Below are positions 20,066-30,593 of a DNA stretch of 64,000 nt, one piece after another. The stretch lies in assembly GCA_949361645.1 (NCBI GenBank), contig OX442435.1, forward strand, positions 5,256,220 through 5,320,219. The letters run 5' to 3'. The notes beneath the pieces were generated by a model. It made no database searches and had not been told where the DNA came from. It saw only the letters and a program-made list of their open reading frames with translations. Every line of letters begins with the position of its first letter. The stretch's first letter is position 1. This DNA is from Spongilla lacustris (taxonomy: Eukaryota; Porifera; Demospongiae; Spongillida; Spongillidae). Position numbers and translations under genes: made by a program.

Positions 20066-21751
20066 ATGACATTCGTCTTATTGTCGGTACTATGGGCATG
20101 TGCTGTAGCGCAGATCCTTCCCGTCGACCCGAACACTACCCCGGGCGTGTCGTGTGAATTGATAGTCAACATATCCTTCTGCAAAGGAGTCAACTACTCC
20201 CATGCGTCCTTCCCCAACTTCCGAATGCAGACAAAGCAGTCCGACGCCAACAGCGAACTAATGCAGTTCATCCTCCTTGTCAACTCGGCATGCTCGAACG
20301 CCCTGGTTCACTATCTGTGCTCCGTGTATGCCCCATTCTGCGAGGCAAGCTACCGCAAGATCCCTCCGTGTTCGAACCTGTGTACGTACGTGCGCGACTC
20401 TTGTGCCCCCAAGCTACAGGCGTATGGGATCTCATGGCCGCCACAGCTGGCGTGCGATCAGTGGCCCGCTTACGGAGCGGTGTGTTTCGGACCGCCTACG
20501 GAAAAGCTGTCTACGCTCGTCATCCCTAGCAACCCTCTCTTCAATCTACCCAATGCGACCGCGACCTCCACCGTTGCGACCACTCCCTCCTCTACTGGTG
20601 GCAATAACAGCTCCTTAGGCAGTGGCGACTGTCCCATGGGCATGAAAATCCCCGCGCAGTACTCCGAGTACACTTTCGGCGGGAAAAGCGCGTGCGCGGT
20701 GAGCTGCAGCAAGTCGCCCTACTTCAGCATCGCCGAGACGGAGAGCTCAGCCCCTGCCTTCATCCTCGTCTTCGCGATCACGTGCCTCCTCTTCACGCTG
20801 TTCACGGTCGCCACCTATCTCATCGACCGGCGCCGCTTCCACTACCCAGAGCGACCCATCATCTTCCTCTCTGGCTGCTACCTGTTCATCTCCATCGCCT
20901 ACATCGTGGGCGCTGTTTCCAAGCTGAGCGCCAGCTCGTCGTTCGCCTGCGACAGCGCCACTTCGGACGCCATGGTTGACAACCAAGCGGCCGTGTTCCA
21001 AAGGCAACCCAGCTCGTCTGCGAACGTGTACAAGCAGGCCAGCTGCATCATCCTCTTTCTATTGGTCTACTACTCCCACATGGCGGCCGCTGTCTGGTGG
21101 GTGATGCTGACCCTTACCTGGTTCCTGGCTGCCGCCCTCAAGTGGGGAGAGGAGGCTGTCGAGCGCCTGTGGGTACTGTACCACATTGTTGCCTGGAGCG
21201 TCCCCGCCATACAGGTCATCATCATTCTGGCGTTGAGGTTGGTGGATGGGGACCAGCTGGCTGGCCTGTGTTACGTTGGCAACCAAAATGTGGTTGCCCT
21301 GGCAACCCTTGTCTTCCTACCTCTCCTTGTTTACCTTGTTGTTGGGGTTGTATTCTGGGTGGTTGGGTTCGTTGCCCTCATCAACATCAGGGAGCACCTG
21401 AGCCGGGACCCGCCCAAGGCCCAAAAGCTTTGTCGTCTCGTCATGAGGATTGGTGTGTACGCGGCTTGCTACATACTCCCCAATGTTGTGCTCCTGTTAC
21501 TGCTGGTGTACGAGATTGTGCAGCGGAAGATGTGGGAGAATGCCATCGTTCAGAACCAAGGTGCACCGATGCCAAATTTTGCTGCCTTTCTTCTCAAGTA
21601 CCTGATGATATTCACAGTTGGCATAGGCTCCACCTGCTGGGTCATGACTCAGAAGACCTTTGCTGCTTGGCACAAGTTCTTTGCCAGCTGCAGTTGCAGG
21701 AGAAGTGCAAAGAAAGAGTATGAACCCTCTAAGAGCCAGTCTGTACTCTAG
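20066..21751 (+). CDS. FZD: Frizzled-family Wnt receptor, intronless
   Basis: Seven-pass Wnt receptor, 561 aa from the ATG at 20066. That start is chosen because it opens a clean signal peptide (MTFVLLSVLWACAVAQ). Residues about 30-145 form the cysteine-rich domain (CELIVNISFCKGVNYSHASF, CSVYAPFCEAS, CSNLCTYVRDSCAPKL). A Ser/Thr-rich linker follows. A cysteine-rich hinge then leads to seven hydrophobic segments from about residue 230. After the last segment comes KTFAAW, the KTxxxW motif that binds the Dishevelled PDZ domain in Frizzleds, which argues against Smoothened. The tail is short and ends QSVL, a possible class I PDZ ligand. The gene has no introns, unlike its neighbours, and the first two thirds are GC-rich. 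It may be a retrocopy, or intronless as many vertebrate FZD genes are; no poly(A) tail or target duplication is visible. Confidence 0.93.
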   Translation: MTFVLLSVLWACAVAQILPVDPNTTPGVSCELIVNISFCKGVNYSHASFPNFRMQTKQSDANSELMQFILLVNSACSNALVHYLCSVYAPFCEASYRKIPPCSNLCTYVRDSCAPKLQAYGISWPPQLACDQWPAYGAVCFGPPTEKLSTLVIPSNPLFNLPNATATSTVATTPSSTGGNNSSLGSGDCPMGMKIPAQYSEYTFGGKSACAVSCSKSPYFSIAETESSAPAFILVFAITCLLFTLFTVATYLIDRRRFHYPERPIIFLSGCYLFISIAYIVGAVSKLSASSSFACDSATSDAMVDNQAAVFQRQPSSSANVYKQASCIILFLLVYYSHMAAAVWWVMLTLTWFLAAALKWGEEAVERLWVLYHIVAWSVPAIQVIIILALRLVDGDQLAGLCYVGNQNVVALATLVFLPLLVYLVVGVVFWVVGFVALINIREHLSRDPPKAQKLCRLVMRIGVYAACYILPNVVLLLLLVYEIVQRKMWENAIVQNQGAPMPNFAAFLLKYLMIFTVGIGSTCWVMTQKTFAAWHKFFASCSCRRSAKKEYEPSKSQSVL

Positions 21752-22663
21752 TTGTCTCTCTTCTTTGAAGGACACGCCTCGATCTCATTCCCTCCTTTTT
21801 TTTTTTCTTTGCTATATATTTATGTTCCATATAATGTGCTTTTGTTGTAAGCATTCTGTACCACTGACCAAACTGATCAAAGAGCGCGATCCTTAATTGG
21901 TAATTGGATTAAATTGATCATCGTTGGGCGGTGGCTATGTCGAAATTACATTGAAAGACAGGTATTCACACTGTACCATCATGACACAATATAATGGAAT
22001 CGCACTCGTTAATTAGCTAGCGCATTAAAGCATATGCAAGTGTGTGTGTATTCAGAGATAATATATATTAGCTTTGGTGTAGTTGACAGGTTGTTCCGTA
22101 CCCAGGCCCAGATTACATCACCGCTACGCGGTTCACTCTCGCGGCCGACCAGCTCCAGCCGCTATGAAAATATAACATGCATAATTGACGCGTAAAAAAA
22201 AAATCAATGAGTATACTAGTTGCATGTAACACGCTTTATTAAGTGCTCAAGGCGGGAGGTAGTAGTTTGGGCCTAAAGCCAAGACCCTCTGTGACATACA
22301 AATGTAGATCGTTGCTCCATAATAGTGATAATACCATGCGCGCCAGAGGAATTTGTTGTCAATAAAACTTTGTTCCGAGGGAATCACCACATCGAAGGTA
22401 ACAACCTTATTTGGAAGTCGATAGCCTTTACTCCAATCGAATAAGGACTACAAGCCTCGTGCATGTATAGGATTAATAATAAGAGCAGACCGGTAAAATT
22501 ATCTTGATAAACACACTGCGTTTGTATGCACTGAACGCACATCCTCTCGTTACAAGCACAGAGGCGGGATTTTAATAAACCCATGCACAAGGTACTAGGT
22601 ACACTAGCAAATGAAAACAATGAAATAATAAATAGCATGTTTCAGAGCTCACGGTTGACTTAT
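21752..22663. other. 3' flank of Frizzled; decayed MITE fragment
   Basis: Around 22100-22150, CCGTACCCAGGCCCAGATTA followed by CATCACCGCTACGCG resembles the left end of the MITE at 25594 and is probably a decayed relative. No gene recognised. Confidence 0.55.
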
Positions 22664-22672
22664 ACTGACACC

Positions 22673-23066
22673 TAGCCTCGTCCCCAGGCCCTGATTTATT
22701 AAAGTTACGGGGGGAAAAACAGACACTGCCAGGGTCGAAGCGCACATGCGCTAGTTTGTCCCAGAATACCTGGGGTAACCGTAATTTCCTTTTGGAAACC
22801 ATTCCATATACTCGTCTGATTTCGCGATGGCGTATGCTGCTCGCCTGATTTCGTTCGTTAAGACACGATAAAGAATAAGCCACCGCTTCTCGGAACTCAA
22901 CAGAATACGCCATCGCGAAATCAGACGAGTATACGGAATGGTTTCCAAAAGAAAATTACGGTTACCCCAGGTATCTTGGGACAAACTAGCGCATGCGCGC
23001 TTCGACCCTGGCAGTGTGTTTTTTCCCCCCGTAACTTTAATAAAACAGGGCCTGGGGACGAGGCTA
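22673..23066. mobile_element. Foldback MITE with 9-bp target duplication (Mutator-like?)
   Basis: The element is nearly all inverted repeat: arms of about 170 bp around a spacer of roughly 50 bp. Its ends read TAGCCTCGTCCCCAGGCCC and the complement. The 9-bp direct repeat ACTGACACC flanks it (22664-22672, 23067-23075). Duplications of 9-11 bp with long TIRs fit Mutator-like elements. No coding capacity. Confidence 0.88.
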
Positions 23067-23075
23067 ACTGACACC

Positions 23076-24019
23076 ATAACCTATATACGGTTATTGGTCA
23101 GGTTGCACGGCTGTTTCATTCCATTGAAAAGTTGGACATTAGGTCTCGTCCCCATTCCCTGCTTGACTGAACCCTAGTTACCGCATGGCACTGGAATGTG
23201 GCTTATTCTTCTTTATCCGTACAACGTAAGCTCACTTTGAATCGATATATCAGTCAGGCGTCCTACGAGGACTAAAACAGTATAAGTTTCATCTTCGTTG
23301 TATTTACATACGCGCGAAGAGAGGGCCGAGACTACATGCGCTTTATTTTGAGTTGTTCGTGTCAATAGGCTTTTTTGAGAAATCCGCCCGGCCAAATGAA
23401 AAAACTCTTTTAGAAACGTGTACTCAAGAGACGGCTGTATTTGGTTCTGTTTAGGGTGTAACGGGGCTTATTTTCTGCGCGTCGTGCCAACGCTTTGAAA
23501 AGGGCAGATTTATTTACGTAGCGAAGTGGTCCTCTCATATCGTGTATGTGCGAAACACACATAGGCCCTACTAGTATGCTTGGAAAACAAAAATCACACA
23601 CTATTCTTTGCATTTTCTATTTCGACTTAGCTTTTCTGGCCTCAAAGACTCCAGTTTGGAAACACACTTACAATCAGGCGTACTAGCCCGACCTTCGCGT
23701 ATATTCGGGCTACGCCTAATAATTAAGTGTCCTTGGGCGGTTGGCCATATTCATATGTCCTGTACGACTGATTGAAATGGTTGTGTGCTTCGTTACCCCA
23801 TCAGCCCAAAGCCTGCATGCATTCATGATTGCACATTTCCACCCATGGTGTTCGAGTGCTGCTTCTTGTACTTGCACGCTCTGGAGGGATATCAAACAGT
23901 ATCATTGCGTATGTCTGCATGTCAAATAAGAGCTCCATTGAAAAGGCAGCACGGGTATATTTTGTTTGAAGAACTCGTTTTCCACCCTTATATAGTTCAG
24001 TTATGACCAAATACTCTCT
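23076..24019. other. Intergenic, no gene recognised
   Basis: A decayed GGTCTCGTCCCCATTCCCTG at about 23140 resembles the end of the foldback family. Short ORFs lack domains. Confidence 0.6.
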
Positions 24020-24027
24020 GACAGAAC

Positions 24028-24678
24028 CAGTGGCGAGGTGGCTTGTCTGTCACTGGGGGGGCAAATACACAGACTGCCGCCCCCCCCCCCCCCCCCCCCC
24101 CCTCCCCCACGCACACACACACAAACACGCATGCTGCTTTTCTGTCAGAATTTCTTACAGGGGCGGATGCAGGATTTTGGCGAGGAGGGGGTGGGTTCCA
24201 CATGGAAAATTGACGCGTTGATGATAGGGAGGGGCGCGCGCGAAGCGCGCGAAAATTTTTGTGGTGCGCGTTCTAATTTTTCTAACTAAGGGCAATCAAC
24301 ACCAATAAACTGTGCCTCTGATCGAGCAGCACGATAACAATAACAAAAACTGGTAGCAATTAACACGTAGCCGATTCTAGATCTCATGACATCAGTCAAG
24401 CCGAAGTTTTGGCCGGAACTATTTACAACTACATGTATAGAGCAATGTGTTTACCTGCTATAAATATATACACGTGCGGTGAAATCCCGCCTTCTTTCTG
24501 ACGTTCGCTATTGATGAACTCATCCCCAGCATTATGACTGCTACATAAATAATCATCTTAATTAAACACATTTCGCTTGGCGGCTGGTGCGCCCCTATCG
24601 TCATTTTGGCGCCCCCTTTTTAAGGCCCGCTGGGGGGGCAATTGCCCCCCCTGCCCCCCCCCGGCCACCTCGCCACTG
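24028..24678. mobile_element. Non-autonomous hAT element (MITE), 8-bp target duplication
   Basis: Ends are CAGTGGCGAGGTGG and its exact complement, flanked by the 8-bp direct repeat GACAGAAC (24020-24027, 24679-24686). An 8-bp duplication and CAGTG-type termini identify the hAT superfamily. The 651-bp interior has poly(C) at 24080-24102 and a GC-rich gcgcgcgaagcgcgcg palindrome. No transposase ORF. Confidence 0.9.
24080..24102. repeat. Poly(C) tract, 23 nt
   Basis: C23 inside the hAT MITE. Confidence 0.95.
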
Positions 24679-24686
24679 GACAGAAC

Positions 24687-25584
24687 TTCTGGACATGACG
24701 TCCATTGCGTGTTTTCCATCATAGATTAATAACCTTAGTTATTAACCTTAGTTATTAATCTATGTTCCATTGTCGTCGTATGTCAAATTTATACAGATGG
24801 GTGTGGCGACGTGCATTATTCATTAGTTGCATGGTCCCGAGTAACCGTGTCGTTCTCTCACCAGAAAATAAGCCCCATCATGTACTAAACGCAAAGGTGA
24901 AGTACAACGATCGCTCTTTGAGTAGGAGAAGTTTTTAAAACCATCTGCCGGGCGGGTTTCGAGGTTGCCGCCTGAGCACTTAATGAAGACATTAAAAGGC
25001 ATGCCTTCAATAGTACCATGCGCGGCAATTATGGGCCAAAGAAGAGCGTACTTTAACTGTGCGTATCATTCTTTTTAAGTACGAAATTGGTTGTGGAATA
25101 GCTCAAAAGCATAATGGTTGTGTATATTGAATTGGTAGTGGCAAGCAGCGCCTCTGAACGTAAACCACAAAATAATTAGCTTCTCTAGGATCCCAAATAC
25201 CAAAGTACCGTAATGTTCGAATGTGTTCTAATTACAAACCTAATGTCCAGCTCGAAACAGCCGTGGTTGCAGTTTGTCGTGTTTTATTAATGGCTTATAC
25301 ATATTATGATGTATGGGGTAAATGAAAAATTATAGCATGTACATAAGACATTTGTAATAAACGCGCAATTCCGTCATTACACACACAATCCCGACCATGT
25401 AATGTAATCCATACGACGGTGATAAAACAATTGCAACATCGCATGCAAAAATTAATTTTGATATAGCCGTGCACAATTTCGTTATACATCAGGGGCGGTC
25501 CCCCCGTGACAGTGGGGTCTAGGGCGAAGCCCCAGCCGCTGTTTTGCTTTTGCATTCAGTTATTTAGCATGAAATTCACATGCA
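24687..25584. other. Intergenic, small hairpin, no gene recognised
   Basis: 24720-24764 is a short inverted repeat (CATAGATTAATAAC ... GTTATTAATCTATG). Near 25489, CAGGGGCGGTCCCCCCG resembles a hAT-type end with no partner. ORF 25304-25555 (minus) has no recognisable domain. Confidence 0.6.
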
Positions 25585-25668
25585 GTAATATCCTAGTCTC
25601 GTACCCAGACCCACACTCGCAGTAGCGGATGGATTACATCACCGCTACGCGAGAAATGGCGTTGGAAG

Positions 25669-25814
25669 TGTGACGAGATAGCGTGGTAGCAACTTAATAG
25701 CAGCAAGTTGCAAGCATATAGAACTGACTAACATAAGAAAATATAGACTATATATGCACAAGCAGTCTGTCACCTGATTCCATGGGTTCAATGCGCAAGC
25801 GCGTACTCATTACA
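25669..25814 (-). repeat. Gypsy 3' LTR (146 bp)
   Basis: Differs from the other LTR only at one C/T position (gcaagCatatag versus gcaagTatatag). Confidence 0.95.
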
Positions 25815-25830
25815 CTGCTCCCTCTTTTCA
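25815..25830 (-). other. Polypurine tract of the gypsy element
   Basis: On the minus strand, GAAAAGAGGGAGCAG lies directly before the 3' LTR, the expected position for plus-strand priming. Confidence 0.8.
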
Positions 25831-25831
25831 A

Positions 25832-28800
25832 TTAATGAGCGATGAAAGGCCCATAGAAGTCTGTCTGTTTCCGTACACGGTTTGGATACCTCTTTGGAAC
25901 CGGTATCATTCTCCTGTGGTCCTCTGGCACCGGTGCAGGCTCGGGAATTTCTGCGTGCCTCATCGCCGGATCAGGTTCGGGTAGGTCAATTTCTGGAGGC
26001 GGGGCTGCCAAATCATCGTCTTCATCCAGAAGCTGCAAACTTCTGCTTGTATGTTGTTCCACTTGATGGGCTGCCTCCCCACTATCATCATTGCTGTCAC
26101 GCTGTACCATGTTATCGCCTTCTTGGTCCAACCTGATCTTCGCTGGGCAAGGTTTAAGTCTATCAAAATGCACTATTTGCATTTTTGTGCCTCGTATTCC
26201 CTTGATCTTATAAGTGCTGTTGCCGATCCGCTCTACCACCTTGAATGGCCCCTTCCAGGGACAATGTAACTTCCGAGACAACCCTCGTGGTACAGCAGGA
26301 GAATGCAACCAGACAAGATCGCCTTGATTGAAGGGTGCCCCGTGAACCTTTTCATCGTATATAGCCTTCTGTCGTTTGTGTTCGGTCACACATCTGTCTC
26401 TCACTAGTTGATAAGAACTTTGTAGGTCTTCTTTCAACTTCTGCACATACTCTTGGACTGGAACTTCCTCAATTTTACTGCTACCATACATCAGATCAAC
26501 TGGAAGCTTCACCTGTCGACCAAACATCAGAAAGAATGGACTAAACCCTGTTGAAGCGTGAACGCTTGAATTATACGCCAGGCAAACCCTGCGTATATTC
26601 TGCTCCCAATTAGAAGGATGCTTTCCCACTGTTGTTGATAACATATCCAGCAGAGTTCGGTTAAATCTTTCTACCATCCCGTTGCCCTGTGGATGGTACG
26701 GCGTAGTGTGGGTCTTCTTTACCCCAAGAATATTGCATATCTCCTTCACCAGTGCAGATTCAAATTGCCGGCCTTGATCGCTATGCAACTGCTCTGGTGG
26801 TGAAAATCGGCAAAACATCTCATCCACGAGCTTCCTGGCTACAGTCATTGCTTCTTGGTTGGGTATACCATAGGCTTCCACCCATCTGGTGAAGTAATTT
26901 ACAGCCACCAAGACGTACTTACTTCCCTGGTCTGTTTCTGGAAGAGGGCCCATTATGTCCACACAAACTATTTGCAATGGGTATCCAGCCTGGATTGTTT
27001 GTAGACCCGCCTTCCGCTTTGGGGCAGCTGATTTCCGTGTGCAACATATAGCGCACGTTGCACAATAATCTTTGACCGCATCGGTACATCCCGGCCAATA
27101 GAAGCGCTCCTTTAACTGTTGCAGCATCTTCTCTTCGCCCAGGTGGGCAGACGTAGCCCCCTCATGAAGACTCCGCAAGACGTCTGCCTGAAATTCAGTC
27201 GGGAGCACAAGCTGAAGGTCGGATTCATTTCCGCCAAGTCTCCTTCTCCACAGAATACCATTTTTAATGCGAAGAGATTCCCATTGTTGTAGTAGTTGTA
27301 GTAACAGGCGACTCTCTCGACTCCAAGACTTCGTTACATCCAGAGGGGGTTGGTGCCCATTCTGCACCGCAAGGTACACTGGCTGGATCTGATCGTCATC
27401 AAGTTGATGATGCCCCATGTTTCCAGGATCTTGTGACACAGGTAGGGGAACGAGAACCCCTACAGTTTGCTCATCATCCGACAATAACTCCTTCCGAGTC
27501 ACGCAATATCGCCTCTCAGGTCGGCTCAATGAGCGACTGGCATACGCAGTAACCACTTCAGAGCCATCATCCTTCACCTGCGACAGAACAGCTCCAATGC
27601 CAGTATCACTGGCGTCCGTGTCCAGCACGAATCTCCTACTATAGTCTGGGTAGGAAAGGACAGGGGAAGAGACCAAACATGCACGCAATTTATCAAAGGC
27701 ATGCTGACACTCTATGGTCCATTCAAAATTGCTATTCTTCTCAGTGAGACGCTGAAGTGGTCCAGCAATGGCTGCAAAATTCTTCACGAATCGTCTGTAG
27801 TAGTTCGCGAGTCCTAGAAATTGCTGCACTTCTCGTCGGGACTGTGGGGTGGGCCATTTTGCAACTGCCTCCGTTTTGCTCGGGTCGGTGGTGATTCCCT
27901 CGGCTGACACAATATGTCCAAGAAAGGCAACACGTTCCTTGCAGAGACGACACTTTCCTGGTTTCAGCTTCAGCCCCGCCCCCCGGAGCCTTGCAAGAAC
28001 GCCACCGATATTGGACAGGTGGTCTGCAAAGGATGTCCCTACTACCATAATTCGTCGAAGTACACAAGGCAGGTAGACCATTTCAGACCACTCAGAACTC
28101 GATCCATTAGCCGCTGGAAAGTGGCGGGTGCGTTGCATAGCCCGAAAGGCATTACACGAAATTGGAATAATCCTTCCGGTGTGGTGAACGCCGTCTTGGG
28201 TTGGTCGTTCTCAGCAACTTCCACCTGCCAGTAGCCACTAGCAAGATCCAGCGTCGAGAAGTATTTCGACCCGACAAGAGTGTCCAATGTATCGTCCACT
28301 CGCGGTAGCGGGTACGCGTCCTTCCGTGTGACTTCATTCACCTTCCTGTAGTCGATACAAAATCTGGTGGACCCATCCTTCTTCTTTGCGAGGACCACAG
28401 GTGAGGACCACGGGCTTTCCGAATGCTGAATGGCTCCTTGGTCTAGCATTTCTTGAATGAGTCGTTTCACTTCATCCCTGCGAGCCTGTGGAATGCGGCG
28501 AGGAAGGAGGTGGACTGGTTGAGCATCGCCAGTGTTGATATGATGCTTCGTCACTGCGGTTCGACCCAGTTCACCGCTGCTGAGAGAGAACACATCAGAG
28601 TATTCCATCAAAAGTGCATACAGCTGCTCCTTTTCAGCGTCACTAGTGTAGTTCCCAGATTCACACACCATCTTCCACAAGGTTGACTGGTCTTCTTGCG
28701 ATAAATTAGACTTCTTACTAATTGCTGAGACATTGACAGTGCAGTCGTCGTCGATAAGCTCCATCTTTGCCAAATGCACTCCTTTGATAAGAACGACCTC

Positions 28801-29568
28801 TTCATCGCGTGGGTTAAGTACACGTACGGGAACCAGGCCATTTCTGCTGGGACATACCAACCTTCTAGCAACAATCACTCCGAGCCGACTGGAAACATCA
28901 CTCTCAACGAACCATGTACCCCCGGTAGCTCCACTTGTCTGCTTCACCATCAGCTCCATTTCACTGCTTGGCGGTACCACAATTTTCTCCGCAGTCAACA
29001 GCCCGACAGTCTCCCCGAGGGCAGCTGCAGTGTGAGAGCTAGGGCGGCACTGGATCTGCACAGATGGACCGTCACGTGGAAAAGCCAGGAGCTTTCTACT
29101 GCAGTCGATCAGACATTTATGCTCTTCTACAAAATCCAGCCCAAGGATGGCTTCGTGAACGGTGAGGTCACTGGTAACAATGAGCATCACATCCAGTGGC
29201 ACATTCCAGCCTTCCAGAAACACCTGAAATTTCCCGAAGCCCCTCACAGACAATGGGGAACCGTTGACACCAACCAGTCTCTTGCCCTTCCACTCTTGGA
29301 GCCGCGGTCCCCCTGGTGATTCTTTGGAGATCCGGTTCCAGACATCTTCACGTATCAGCGACACGGCGGCTCCAGTATCTAAAACAAATTCAACAGGAAC
29401 AGACAAAATTGCACCCTTAATACAATAGCTACTTCCACATGACACAGACAGGGTAGGTACAATGACAGGACTTTCTTTGGCCTTTAGGCGTTGTCCCTCG
29501 AGTGGTTGGCCTTTACCATCGAGGGGCTGGAGTTTCCCGACTGCTGTTCGACTCCACGACTCCGGCAA
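25832..29568 (-). pseudogene. Gypsy pol (protease, RT, RNase H, integrase), frameshifted
   Basis: First part, 29568-28042. An aspartic protease DTG lies in VEFVLDTGAAVSLI. Then come RT fingers and palm with SPVVLAKKKDGSTRF, DLASGYWQ and VMPFGLCNAPATFQ. A one-base deletion shifts the frame inside the catalytic RT box (about 28050). Second part, 28138-25832. It holds the rest of RT, the start of RNase H (LDTDASDTGIGAVLSQ), an abrupt jump after RKELL where most of RNase H is missing, then integrase with an HHCC zinc finger, the D,D-35-E core (CVDIMGPL, LHSDQGRQFES, NGMVERFNRT) and a GPY/F-type tail (GPFKVVERIGNSTYKI). No chromodomain recognised. It should not make an active polymerase as assembled. 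Confidence 0.92.
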
Positions 29569-30373
29569 AAACGCGCTATGTGTCCCTTTCTACAACAGGT
29601 CCAGCATGTCTTTGCGGTAGCCCACTTTTTCCTCTGCTCCGCGTCCACGTACTGCCTCGGGCTTCCCTTTTCGCTGTCCATGCGCAGCTCCAAATGGTGC
29701 AGCCTTTCATTCAGTGCCTTCAAAGTTTCAGTCAGTGAGTCGTCTCCTCCACGGGAAGTATCTGCACGAGGTGTAACCACAGCCACAGCTGCAGCGTTAC
29801 ATTCCTGCACGCTGTCTGGTAGGGGAACTGTAGCGCTAACTCGTAGGACATCAGCAGTTGTAAGATATGACTCCAGCTCTATCGTCGCAATGACAGCATC
29901 CTCGACTGTCTTTGGGCCCTAGCCTTCTGCTTTACCCCGAATGCGACTTGAGGGTTTCCTATTTCTGTCAGAAACTGGTTCAAGGCGAGGCGCTCTCTTG
30001 CTTTGTCTTCTAAGTCTCCGTAGGCCTTGTCCGCAAGTACCTTCAAGGCATCACCAAACGACGCCCAGTCCTCGTCTTTTCGCCTCTTTCTCGAATGAAG
30101 TTCCGCTACGTACAGCTCACGCTTGCTGTCAGGGTTGAAACGCTTGTTAAGGGCTACCATAGACTCACTAAATTTCTCTCTGACAGCTCCCGGGAACCTC
30201 ATGAAGGCGGTTTGGGCCTTCCCCGTCAGTCGTACGCGCAGCCATTTCAATTTGTCATCTTCCCTCTCCCACTTGTTGACGATAGCTACGTTTTCGAAGT
30301 GTGCCGCCCACTCTGGCCAGCTCCCTGTCACACCGTCGTACGGTTCAGGCAGCACCAGCGGTCGCTGTGCCAT
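29484..30373 (-). pseudogene. Gypsy gag with one frameshift
   Basis: ATG at 30373 lies just after the 5' LTR. The capsid-like part (WPEWAAHFENVAIVNKWERE, LRVRLTGKAQTAFMRF) runs to about 29925, where the frame shifts. The following frame continues through a conserved gag segment (TVEDAVIATIELESYL) to a CCHC zinc knuckle (CWTCCRKGHIARFC, CX2CX4HX4C) and stops at 29484. The overlap with pol in a third frame (29568-29484) could be a normal programmed frameshift site; the mid-gag shift is probably damage or a sequencing error. Confidence 0.88.
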
Positions 30374-30379
30374 GTCGTC

Positions 30380-30395
30380 TAGCCGACTACGCCAA
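30380..30395 (-). other. Putative primer-binding site of the gypsy element
   Basis: The minus strand directly after the 5' LTR reads T then TGGCGTAGTCGGCTAG. TGG at this spot is what pairing with a tRNA CCA end requires. The tRNA is not identified. Confidence 0.5.
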
Positions 30396-30541
30396 TGTGA
30401 CGAGATAGCGTGGTAGCAACTTAATAGCAGCAAGTTGCAAGTATATAGAACTGACTAACATAAGAAAATATAGACTATATATGCACAAGCAGTCTGTCAC
30501 CTGATTCCATGGGTTCAATGCGCAAGCGCGTACTCATTACA
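30396..30541 (-). repeat. Gypsy 5' LTR (146 bp)
   Basis: Upstream LTR of the minus-strand element, presumably with its promoter. One mismatch to the 3' LTR. Confidence 0.95.
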
Positions 30542-30593
30542 GAAGCGATAATGCTAGCGTACGTTTGGGTCTGGGTACGAGACAGTGATATCC

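Larger units (their letters stand above)
25669..30541 (-). mobile_element. Ty3/gypsy LTR retrotransposon, nearly complete, recent
   Basis: A 4873-bp minus-strand element with two 146-bp LTRs (TGTGAC...TTACA on the plus strand) that differ at one base. A 4-bp GAAG duplication flanks it (25665-25668, 30542-30545). Gene order is gag - protease - reverse transcriptase - RNase H - integrase, which defines Ty3/gypsy; no env ORF is seen. A polypurine tract borders the 3' LTR and a putative primer-binding site follows the 5' LTR. Near-identical LTRs indicate recent insertion, yet gag and pol carry frameshifts and an internal RNase H deletion. Confidence 0.95.
25594..30584. mobile_element. Small MITE with 9-bp target duplication, interrupted by a gypsy element
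   Basis: The left part (25594-25668) starts TAGTCTCGTACCCAGACCC. The right part (about 30546-30584) ends in the complement, GGGTCTGGGTACGAGACA. The flanking 9-bp repeats are GTAATATCC (25585-25593) and GTGATATCC (30585-30593), one mismatch. Without the gypsy element the MITE is only about 114 bp. Its ends and duplication length resemble the foldback element at 22673. Confidence 0.82.

Noticed and set aside
29491..30416. Plus-strand ORFs opposite gag and pol
   Set aside because: Shadows of the minus-strand gypsy genes.
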